NCBI RefSeq assembly: GCF_022867885.1 | Contig: NZ_JALIFP010000002.1 | Span: forward strand, 186,001 to 250,000 | Reading direction: 5' to 3' | Source: Lederbergia sp. NSJ-179 | Lineage (GTDB): Bacteria > Bacillota > Bacilli > Bacillales > Bacillaceae_C | DNA length: 64,000 nucleotides | Shown: positions 57,077 through 64,000 of the stretch, piece by piece | Layout: each line of letters starts with the position of its first letter | How positions within the stretch are numbered: position 1 is the first letter of the stretch | Position numbers and translations under genes: made by a program | Notes under the pieces: generated by a model | What the model was told of the DNA's origin: nothing | What the model saw: only the letters and a program-made list of their open reading frames with translations | The model's database searches: none

Positions 57077-59461
57077 ATGTTACTTCCAAGTAGTCGTTGG
57101 GTTGTTCACGAACCTAATCAGAAGCTAGCAAATGAATTAGCACAAAAAATGAAGATTGCCCCTATCGTCGCTACTTTGCTAGTCAATCGCGGAATGATCA
57201 CCGAAGAAAAGGCGATTTCGTTTTTACACGCTGAAAATGAGGATTTTCATGATCCGTTCCTTTTTCAAGACATGGGTAAAACCGTTGATAGAATTCAGCA
57301 GGCGATTGATCGGCAGGAACCGATCCTAATTTTTGGTGACTATGATGCCGATGGAGTGACCAGTACAACTGTCCTTACGGAAACGCTGTTACAAATGGGA
57401 GCCAATGTTACCTATTACATACCGAATCGTTTTACGGAAGGATATGGTCCAAATAAGGACGCATTACAGAAGGCATATACAAACGGGATTCAATTAATTA
57501 TAACTGTAGACACAGGAATAGCCGCTATTGAGGAAGCGAAATTTGCGAAAGAGATAGGAATCGATTTCATTATTACGGATCATCATGAAGCAGGGAATGA
57601 GCTCCCAGAGGCTTTTTCTATTATCCATCCTAAAATTCCTGGTTCGATTTATCCTTTTAAAGATCTAGCAGGCGTTGGTGTTGCCTTTAAATTGGCCCAT
57701 GCATTAAGTGGTCATCTACCTGAATATTTACTTGATTTGGCCGCAATTGGAACCATTGCAGATTTAGTTCCACTTCATGGAGAAAATCGAATCATCGTCA
57801 AAAGAGGTTTAAAGATACTAGCAAGCACGCCACGATTAGGACTGCGGGAATTGTGTGAAATGGCAGGAACGATGATTTCTGAGGTCAATGAAGAAACCGT
57901 TGGCTTTCGTATAGGTCCTCGTTTAAATGCCCCTGGTAGACTTGAACATGCGGGTCCGGCTGTAGAACTGTTAAAGACAAAAAGCCCTGCAGAAGCGAAA
58001 GTACTTGCAGAGGAAATTGATAGAATGAATAAAGAGCGACAAATGATTGTGTCAAATATTGCGGATGAAGCGATTCAAATGGTTGAACAGGATTTTCTAT
58101 CCGAGGAAAATAAAGTGATTGTGATTGGGAAGTCTGGTTGGAATCCAGGTGTAATAGGAATTGTGGCTTCTAGATTAGTAGAAAAATTTTATCGTCCAAC
58201 GATCATCCTGAGCTTTGATCATGAAACAGGGCTGGCAAAGGGATCTGCTAGAAGTATCAATGGGTTCAATCTATTTGAGAATTTATCTTCTTCTTCAGAT
58301 ATACTTCCTCATTTTGGTGGTCATGCGATGGCAGCAGGTATGACTTTATCCATTGATCATGTTGACTTACTTCGTCACAGATTGAACGAGGCAGCAAACG
58401 AACAACTTGAAGCGTCTGATTTTATCCCTATCACGGAATTAGATGCGGCCATTTCACTAGAAGAAATTGATGTGGAATCCATTTCCCAATTGAATCAATT
58501 AGCGCCATATGGGATGGGTAATCCCAAACCGCAAATTCTAATTGAACATGTAAAGGTAACGAATATCAAAAAAATCGGGGCCAATAAAAACCATTTGCGC
58601 ATGACACTTGCACAGGGAGATCATTTACTTGATGGAATTGGTTTTCAGCTTGGTCGGATGGCTTCCGATATTTCACCTGGATCAACGGCTTCCGTTATTG
58701 GAGAACTCTCTATTAATGAATGGAATAATAAGAAAAAACCACAAATCTTTTTAAAAGATGTTGCCATCAAGGAATGGCAGTTATTTGATTTGCGCGGAAA
58801 TCGACAGTTCCATCAATGGACCCCTTATTTAAGAGAAAAAAATGGGCTCTTTGTTTTCTTTTCGGAAAAAGCTTTTGTCAAGTACGGTTCAGATGTCGAA
58901 AGTGTATGGATTACTAATCAAGATGAAGCGAAGAAATTGAATATAAATGGAAGACATATTATTTTATTTGATCTCCCTCCACAGTCTGACTGGTTAGAAA
59001 TACTTGTGAAAGATAAATCACCAGCATCTATCTATGCTCATTTTCTTCAAGAAGAGGAACATTTTTTTGCAACGATACCGACGAGAAATCATTTTAAATG
59101 GTATTATGCTTTTCTATTAAAAAGAGGAACGTTCGATTTGAAAAAATACGGAGCAGACCTTGCCATACATCGTGGATGGTCAAAAGAAACGATTTCATTT
59201 ATGTCAAAAGTGTTTTTTGAGTTAGATTTTGTTACAATAAAAGAAGGACGAATAACGATGAATATTAAAAAAACAAAAAGGGATTTAGAAGATTCCCCTA
59301 CATATCAAAGGAAGCAGCAACAAATAAAAACAGAGAAAGAACTTACTTATTCCACATATGATCAACTAAAAAAGTGGTTTGATGAAAAGATTTCACATTC
59401 TGTACCATCGGAGGAGGAACAAGCGTATGGATCTAAAACAATTTATAACCATTGTACCTGA
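57077..59461 (+). CDS. recJ: single-stranded-DNA-specific exonuclease RecJ
   Basis: 5'-3' exonuclease of recombination and mismatch repair. The 794-aa protein has the DHH phosphoesterase motifs in order: [27 protein letters not shown] and the [12 protein letters not shown] segment, then the DHHA1 part with [12 protein letters not shown], an OB-type domain and the Firmicutes-specific C-terminal extension. AAAGGAG precedes the ATG. The end overlaps the apt start by 35 bases. Confidence 0.95.
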   Translation: MLLPSSRWVVHEPNQKLANELAQKMKIAPIVATLLVNRGMITEEKAISFLHAENEDFHDPFLFQDMGKTVDRIQQAIDRQEPILIFGDYDADGVTSTTVLTETLLQMGANVTYYIPNRFTEGYGPNKDALQKAYTNGIQLIITVDTGIAAIEEAKFAKEIGIDFIITDHHEAGNELPEAFSIIHPKIPGSIYPFKDLAGVGVAFKLAHALSGHLPEYLLDLAAIGTIADLVPLHGENRIIVKRGLKILASTPRLGLRELCEMAGTMISEVNEETVGFRIGPRLNAPGRLEHAGPAVELLKTKSPAEAKVLAEEIDRMNKERQMIVSNIADEAIQMVEQDFLSEENKVIVIGKSGWNPGVIGIVASRLVEKFYRPTIILSFDHETGLAKGSARSINGFNLFENLSSSSDILPHFGGHAMAAGMTLSIDHVDLLRHRLNEAANEQLEASDFIPITELDAAISLEEIDVESISQLNQLAPYGMGNPKPQILIEHVKVTNIKKIGANKNHLRMTLAQGDHLLDGIGFQLGRMASDISPGSTASVIGELSINEWNNKKKPQIFLKDVAIKEWQLFDLRGNRQFHQWTPYLREKNGLFVFFSEKAFVKYGSDVESVWITNQDEAKKLNINGRHIILFDLPPQSDWLEILVKDKSPASIYAHFLQEEEHFFATIPTRNHFKWYYAFLLKRGTFDLKKYGADLAIHRGWSKETISFMSKVFFELDFVTIKEGRITMNIKKTKRDLEDSPTYQRKQQQIKTEKELTYSTYDQLKKWFDEKISHSVPSEEEQAYGSKTIYNHCT

Positions 59462-59939
59462 TTGGCCTCAAAAAGGCGTTATTTTTAAGGATATAACAAC
59501 GCTAATGGACAATGGGGAGGCTTACCACTATGCAACAGATCAAATTGTGAACTATGCTAAAGAAAAGAAAGTTGATATTATCGTCGGTCCTGAAGCACGT
59601 GGTTTCATTATTGGCTGTCCTGTTTCATACGCTTTAAGTCTCGGGTTTGCTCCCGTTAGAAAAGAAGGAAAGCTACCGCGTGAAACCATTAAAGCAGATT
59701 ACGGAAAAGAATATGGCAAAGATAAATTAACGATTCATAAGGATGCGATCAAACCGGGGCAACGTGTTTTAATTACGGATGATTTATTAGCGACGGGAGG
59801 AACCATACTCGCGACAATCGAATTAGTTGAAAAGCTAGGAGGGATTGTGGCTGGAATCGCTTTCTTGATTGAACTAACATACTTAAATGGTAGAGAGAAG
59901 CTTGATGGATATGATATACTTTCATTAATGAAGTTTTGA
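59427..59939 (+). CDS. apt: adenine phosphoribosyltransferase
   Basis: Salvages adenine to AMP using PRPP. The 170-aa product, the same length as in B. subtilis, begins [26 protein letters not shown] and has [33 protein letters not shown] and the PRPP-binding loop [23 protein letters not shown] lies nine bases before the ATG at 59427, inside the 3' end of recJ. It is followed by a long terminator and then relA; the recJ-apt-relA order is that of B. subtilis. Confidence 0.96.
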   Translation: MDLKQFITIVPDWPQKGVIFKDITTLMDNGEAYHYATDQIVNYAKEKKVDIIVGPEARGFIIGCPVSYALSLGFAPVRKEGKLPRETIKADYGKEYGKDKLTIHKDAIKPGQRVLITDDLLATGGTILATIELVEKLGGIVAGIAFLIELTYLNGREKLDGYDILSLMKF

Positions 59940-59945
59940 TTGAGG

Positions 59946-60020
59946 TAATCAAGGCTGTCCAATGGAAAATACTCTAAAGGAAAGAGTAGACATTGTGACA
60001 GCCTTGATTATTAGTTTTTT
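59946..60020 (+). terminator. terminator of recJ-apt
   Basis: Two-part hairpin: outer stem AATCAAGGCTGTC / GACAGCCTTGATT, then CAATG / CATTG and an inner ACTCT / AGAGT, followed by ATTAG and a T7 run. Confidence 0.85.
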
Positions 60021-60110
60021 TAAAAAAAAATATGGAGTTTTATCACAATTTATGTAAGAATGACTGTTATCATAGTCAATCGGTAAGAAATTGTGTCGTT
60101 TTATTTCGGA

Positions 60111-60201
60111 GGCCAACAGGACGTTGGTCAGAACAGCGTTGCGCCAGGACGGCGCGAACTTAGCTGTTCATCCATTTGATCCTTACTTTTTGAACATCCT
60201 C
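60111..60201 (+). repeat. family B motif copy B4 joined to a family A right end
   Basis: Hairpin GGCCAAC-AGGAC-GTTGGTC at 60111-60129; outer stem AACAGC (60132-60137) / GCTGTT (60163-60168); inner hairpin GCGCC-AGGAC-GGCGC; then the family A end CTTTTTGAACATCCTCT. It forms most of the relA upstream region; a TATAAT at 60205-60210 lies just past the end of the element. Confidence 0.8.
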
Positions 60202-60233
60202 TATTATAATGATTAAATAAAAAGGTGATCCTC

Positions 60234-62423
60234 ATGGCAAAAGATCAAAATATATCAGCAGCAGACGTAATGAATAAAATAAGTGAATATTTAAATGAGG
60301 AAAACGTTACTTTTGTGAGAAGAGTATATGCATTTGCAGAAAATGCTCACAAAGACCAATCTCGCAAATCAGGTGAACCTTATATCATCCATCCTATTCA
60401 AGTAGCTGGGATTCTGGCTGACTTAGAAATGGATCCAGCAACGATCGCAGCCGGTCTCCTACATGATGTAGTTGAGGACACTACGGTCACCTTAGCGGAT
60501 ATTTCCCATGAATTTTCTAGTGAAATTGCTATGCTTGTTGATGGTGTCACGAAGTTAGGGAAAATCAAATATAAATCTCATGAGGAACAGCAGGCTGAAA
60601 ATCACCGGAAGATGTTTGTCGCGATGGCACAGGACATTAGGGTGATCCTGATAAAGCTTGCTGACAGGCTTCATAATATGCGGACATTAAAACATCTACC
60701 ACCACACAAACAAAGAAGAATTGCTAATGAGACACTTGAGATTTTTGCCCCACTCGCACATCGACTTGGAATTTCAAAAATTAAGTGGGAATTAGAAGAT
60801 ACTGCCTTACGTTATTTGAATCCGCAACAGTATTACCGAATTGTCAACTTGATGAAGAGAAAACGGGAGGAACGAGAGCAATATTTAGACGATGTTATGG
60901 CAGGGGTAAAAGAACAATTAAAGGAAATGGATATTAAAGCAGATGTATACGGTCGTCCAAAGCATATTTACTCCATTTATCGCAAAATGATGGTTCAACA
61001 TAAACAATTTAATGAAATCTATGATTTGTTAGCGGTCCGGATTATCGTAAACAGTATTAAAGATTGCTATGCCGTATTAGGAATTATTCATACTTGCTGG
61101 AAGCCGATGCCAGGCCGTTTTAAAGACTATATTGCCATGCCTAAGCCAAATATGTATCAATCTCTTCATACAACTGTGATTGGACCAAAAGGAGAGCCAT
61201 TGGAAGTCCAAATTCGTACGATAGAAATGCATCGTATTTCTGAATATGGGGTTGCAGCTCACTGGGCGTATAAAGAAGGAAAGACGAATGAGTCCAAGGA
61301 TGAGCTCGATAAAAAGTTAAGCTGGTTTCGCGAGATTCTTGAGTTCCAAAATGAAACAGAAGATGCCGAAGAATTTATGGAATCTTTGAAAATAGATTTG
61401 TTTTCAGATATGGTTTTCGTGTTTACTCCTAAAGGAGATGTGATTGAGCTGCCGGCAGGTTCGGTTCCCATTGATTTTGCTTACCGTATTCATTCCGAGA
61501 TTGGAAATAAAACGATTGGAGCAAAAATAAATGGAAAGATTGTCACCCTTGATTATAAACTGAAAACAGGAGATATCATTGAAATTTTAACATCCAAGCA
61601 TTCATATGGTCCGAGTCAGGATTGGTTGAAGCTTGCTCAAACCTCCCAAGCAAAAAATAAAATTAAACAATTTTTTAAACGTCAGCGTAAAGAAGAAAAT
61701 ATAGAAAAAGGGCGCGAATTAGTCGAAAAGGAAATAAAAGAGCTTGAATTCGAACCCAAAAAAGTAATGACATCTGAAAATTTAAGAAAAGTTGCCGATA
61801 AATTTAATTTTTCTAATGAAGATGATATGTTTGCGAGTGTGGGTTATAATGGGATATCTGCTCTTCAAGTGGCAAATCGATTAACGGAAAAGCTAAGAAA
61901 GCAACGAGATCAAGATGAGAAAATCGAAGAAATTATAGCGGAAACAAAAAAAGATAAACGTCCTAAGCGCTATGATGCAGGTGTAAAAGTGAAAGGAACA
62001 GATAATCTCTTAATTCGTCTATCCCGTTGTTGTAATCCCGTACCAGGGGATGACATTATTGGGTTCATTACGAAGGGGAGGGGAGTGTCTGTCCACCGGG
62101 CTGATTGTCCAAATATTGATACGGCTGAGATGAAAAACCGTCTAATTGAAGTGGAATGGGAAACAGCTCCTTATAATCATAAAGAATATAAGGTGGAAAT
62201 TGAGATATCGGGTTATGATAGAAGTGGTCTACTAAATGAAGTGTTGCAAACAGTAAGTGGAATGAAGACAAATATTACAGCCGTAACAGGACGGGCTGAT
62301 CGAAATAAAATGGCCACAATTATGATGACGATCTCGATTCAAAATATTAGTCATCTGCACAAAGTAGTCGATAAAATTAAGCAAATACCAGATATTTATT
62401 CTGTTCGGAGGATCATGAATTAA
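60234..62423 (+). CDS. relA: bifunctional (p)ppGpp synthetase/hydrolase
   Basis: Stringent-response enzyme of the Rel family that makes (p)ppGpp on stalled ribosomes and also degrades it. The 729-aa protein has an HD hydrolase domain (GLLHDVVEDT near residue 77; KLADRLHNMRTL near 150), a synthetase domain with GRPKHIYSIYRKM and NMYQSLHTTVIGP, a TGS domain (VFVFTPKGDVIELPAGSVPIDFAYRIH) and a C-terminal ACT domain. The HD residues look intact. The ATG at 60234 follows AAAGGTGATC; the frame is open three codons more. Confidence 0.97.
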   Translation: MAKDQNISAADVMNKISEYLNEENVTFVRRVYAFAENAHKDQSRKSGEPYIIHPIQVAGILADLEMDPATIAAGLLHDVVEDTTVTLADISHEFSSEIAMLVDGVTKLGKIKYKSHEEQQAENHRKMFVAMAQDIRVILIKLADRLHNMRTLKHLPPHKQRRIANETLEIFAPLAHRLGISKIKWELEDTALRYLNPQQYYRIVNLMKRKREEREQYLDDVMAGVKEQLKEMDIKADVYGRPKHIYSIYRKMMVQHKQFNEIYDLLAVRIIVNSIKDCYAVLGIIHTCWKPMPGRFKDYIAMPKPNMYQSLHTTVIGPKGEPLEVQIRTIEMHRISEYGVAAHWAYKEGKTNESKDELDKKLSWFREILEFQNETEDAEEFMESLKIDLFSDMVFVFTPKGDVIELPAGSVPIDFAYRIHSEIGNKTIGAKINGKIVTLDYKLKTGDIIEILTSKHSYGPSQDWLKLAQTSQAKNKIKQFFKRQRKEENIEKGRELVEKEIKELEFEPKKVMTSENLRKVADKFNFSNEDDMFASVGYNGISALQVANRLTEKLRKQRDQDEKIEEIIAETKKDKRPKRYDAGVKVKGTDNLLIRLSRCCNPVPGDDIIGFITKGRGVSVHRADCPNIDTAEMKNRLIEVEWETAPYNHKEYKVEIEISGYDRSGLLNEVLQTVSGMKTNITAVTGRADRNKMATIMMTISIQNISHLHKVVDKIKQIPDIYSVRRIMN

Positions 62424-62438
62424 GGGAGTTTATAAAGT

Positions 62439-62882
62439 ATGAGGATCGTATTACAAAGATGTCAAAAGGGAAGTGTGACCGTTAACGAAGAAGTTGTGGG
62501 TCAAATTAATCGAGGATTTCTGTTATTAGTTGGTTTCCAAAAAGGAGATACAAAGCAAGCCTGTGAGTGGCTTGCTGAAAAGATTGTGCATTTACGTGTA
62601 TTTGAAGATGAGGATGGAAAAATGAATCGCTCGTTACTTGATGAGGGTGGATCCATTTTATCGGTTTCTCAATTTACACTATATGGAGATTGTCGTAAAG
62701 GAAGGCGTCCAAATTTCATGGATGCAGCGAAGCCTGAGGATGCGGAGATTTTATATCATTATTTTAATGAGATCTTAAAAGAAAAAGGGGTGCAGGTTGA
62801 GACAGGTATTTTTGGTGCGATGATGGATGTCTCCCTTATAAATGATGGACCTGTCACCTTGATTCTTGAAAAAGGCCAATAG
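62439..62882 (+). CDS. dtd: D-aminoacyl-tRNA deacylase
   Basis: Removes D-amino acids, and glycine from tRNA-Ala, from mischarged tRNAs. The 147-aa product begins [16 protein letters not shown] and has the active-site motif [19 protein letters not shown] near residues 77-95 and the C-terminal [10 protein letters not shown] with its Gly-Pro element. AAGGGAG lies ten bases before the ATG, and 15 bases separate it from relA, so they are probably cotranscribed, as in B. subtilis (yrvI). Confidence 0.95.
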   Translation: MRIVLQRCQKGSVTVNEEVVGQINRGFLLLVGFQKGDTKQACEWLAEKIVHLRVFEDEDGKMNRSLLDEGGSILSVSQFTLYGDCRKGRRPNFMDAAKPEDAEILYHYFNEILKEKGVQVETGIFGAMMDVSLINDGPVTLILEKGQ

Positions 62883-62945
62883 GATGTTAATCAGAACAGC
62901 GTTGCGCCAGGACGGCGCGAATTTAGCTGTTTATCCTTTTTGAAT
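62881..62945 (+). repeat. family B structured motif, copy B5
   Basis: Outer stem AACAGC (62895-62900) / GCTGTT (62926-62931), inner hairpin GCGCC-AGGAC-GGCGC, with a decayed first hairpin (AGGATGTTAATC) and a decayed family A end (ATCCTTTTTGAA). It starts at the dtd stop codon. Confidence 0.75.
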
Positions 62946-62951
62946 GATAGG

Positions 62952-62993
62952 GTCAAAAAAATCTGGTAAGGGAATTTCTCACCAGATTTTTTG
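62952..62993. terminator. bidirectional terminator between dtd and the amidase gene
   Basis: AAAAAATCTGGT / ACCAGATTTTTT with a 13-base loop, between convergent genes. Confidence 0.85.
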
Positions 62994-62997
62994 GATG

Positions 62998-64000
62998 CTA
63001 ATTTTCAAAATATTCTTTGATACCATCAACAATCGCGTTCGCTGTTTGTTCCCGAAATGTTTTAGATTTAACCGTCTGCTCCTCTTGAGGATTACTTAGA
63101 TAGCCCAATTCAAGTAAAATGGATGGCCTCGTATTTTCGCGAAGTACGTAATAATCGCCAAATCGTACACCGCGATCCCTAAGTTGAACAGCCTCGGTAA
63201 TATTGTTATGAATCGTTTCAGCTAATATTCTATCCTGCTCATTGTAATAATAAGAGGTATGTCCTTCCACTTGTTGATTATCTATACTGTCATAATGCAA
63301 GCTGATAAAAGCGTCTGCTTGCTCTACGTTTGCTTGTTCCGTTCTTGATTCTAAACTAATGTACTCATCTGTGGAACGTGTCAATACGACATTAAAACCG
63401 GCCTTATCTAATTTATGGGCAAGGAGATTACCTATTTCCAGGGTCAGATTTTTTTCGAGTGTCCCATTGCTCCCCGTTGCTCCTTGATCTCGTCCACCAT
63501 GCCCGGGATCAATCACAACCATTTTAGCACCTGGCTTATGCTTGAATTGCAATTTATCGGTTTGGGATGTGGTTGCTGCAACAATCCAGCTAGCGACAAA
63601 ACCAGTTTTTCCCGATGCATATTCAATCTTATACCAATCACCATTTTTTTCTAAAACAGAAAAGGTTTCTCCAGAAGAGACCTGTGTCACAATTTGGGAC
63701 TTAAGAGCGGGTTTTTTGCGAATGTTCGTTCCGTCGTACAAAATACTAATTTGGTTAGTCTGAGAAGAAGCTGTTGTTACAGCATCTACCTTACTAATAT
63801 AGTCGCTGCTCACCCAGGCAATTTCTGATTCATACTCGATTTGGCTCCAACCATTTTGCTCACCGGTTATTTTCACCTGATCGCCCTCGTTCAAAACTCC
63901 AATTCGCTCACTTGTTGGATCTGGTTGTGATCGTACATTTAAGGAATTTGTTTGAACTGTCGCCATAAATGGCTCAGATAACGTCTCTGATTTGGTTGGG
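62998..64000 (-). CDS. N-acetylmuramoyl-L-alanine amidase, YrvJ-like (5' end beyond window)
   Basis: Wall hydrolase that cleaves the amide between N-acetylmuramic acid and L-alanine. In the window it shows two bacterial SH3 domains (NSLNVRSQPDPTSERIGVL and GTNIRKKPALKSQIVTQV) and a C-terminal Amidase_3 domain with zinc ligands in DPGHGGRD, the Glu of GTLEKNL and the His of FISLHYDS, and the catalytic Glu in ILLELGYLSNP. The ATG at 63966 is probably internal: the frame stays open to the edge (PTKSETLSEPF precedes it) and no signal peptide is present. The gene is next to dtd, like yrvJ in B. subtilis, which has several SH3 domains. Confidence 0.9.
   Translation of the reverse strand, partial: PTKSETLSEPFMATVQTNSLNVRSQPDPTSERIGVLNEGDQVKITGEQNGWSQIEYESEIAWVSSDYISKVDAVTTASSQTNQISILYDGTNIRKKPALKSQIVTQVSSGETFSVLEKNGDWYKIEYASGKTGFVASWIVAATTSQTDKLQFKHKPGAKMVVIDPGHGGRDQGATGSNGTLEKNLTLEIGNLLAHKLDKAGFNVVLTRSTDEYISLESRTEQANVEQADAFISLHYDSIDNQQVEGHTSYYYNEQDRILAETIHNNITEAVQLRDRGVRFGDYYVLRENTRPSILLELGYLSNPQEEQTVKSKTFREQTANAIVDGIKEYFEN

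Noticed and set aside
62998-63966. Amidase as a complete 322-aa protein starting at 63966
   Set aside because: The frame is open to the window edge, the supposed start lacks a signal peptide and a ribosome binding site, and family members have more SH3 domains upstream.

Overview
This 64-kb window is low-GC DNA from an endospore-forming member of the Bacillaceae. Nearly every gene can be matched by sequence and order to the Bacillus subtilis chromosome arm running from rph to relA, and many are sporulation genes (spoVID, spoIIB, spoIVFA/FB, spo0B, safA, bofC, spoVB, lonB). I cannot name the genus or species. There is no prophage, insertion sequence with a transposase, CRISPR array or obvious gene island.

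Layout. Positions 95-5200 hold rph-rdgB, an orphan solute-binding lipoprotein, a YsnB-type phosphoesterase, a reverse-strand tRNA-Arg and a TPR protein. 5.3-13.3 kb is protein quality control: tig, clpX, lonB, lonA, and the GTPase ysxC. 13.6-20.2 kb is the tetrapyrrole operon hemAXCDBL. 20.4-23.2 kb is spoVID-ysxE. 23.5-31.5 kb holds a T-box-controlled valS, then folC, comC, spoIIB, maf and radC. 31.7-38.4 kb is cell shape, division-site placement and the sigma-K checkpoint (mreBCD, minCD, spoIVFA/FB). 38.5-41.6 kb is rplU-prp-rpmA-spo0B-obg. Then come pheB, niaR and safA with a CotS-like kinase gene, yebC, bofC, ruvAB-queA-tgt-yajC, three membrane-protein genes (yrzE, yrbG, spoVB), comN, secDF, recJ-apt, relA-dtd and, at the right edge, a 5'-incomplete YrvJ-like amidase. 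Compared with B. subtilis as I remember it, pheA, the nifS-nadBCA group, coxA and csbX are missing from their usual places, and the orphan lipoprotein and a 63-aa antisense membrane ORF are extra.

The coding content is ordinary; the unusual content is between genes. At least four repeat families occupy the long intergenic gaps. Family A is a 150-210 bp element with imperfect terminal inverted repeats, found in the leaders of lonA, hemA and spoVID, with remnants before folC and relA. Family B is a compact structured motif (a hairpin with an AGGAT-type loop, then a six-base-pair stem enclosing a hairpin with an AGGAC-type loop) whose stems covary between copies; one version sits inside a family A copy. 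Family C is a palindromic element ending in a GCGCTTGCGCTTTTC-type sequence. The fourth is an array of eleven hairpin units at an essentially constant 52-bp period between minD and spoIVFA. The covarying family B motif is the best candidate for something undescribed.

Several true starts are non-ATG codons (TTG for rph, clpX, hemC, spoVID, spoIIB, radC, spoIVFB, pheB, tgt, spoVB). In lonA and hemA the reading frame runs open into the upstream repeat, so longest-ORF starts would be wrong.
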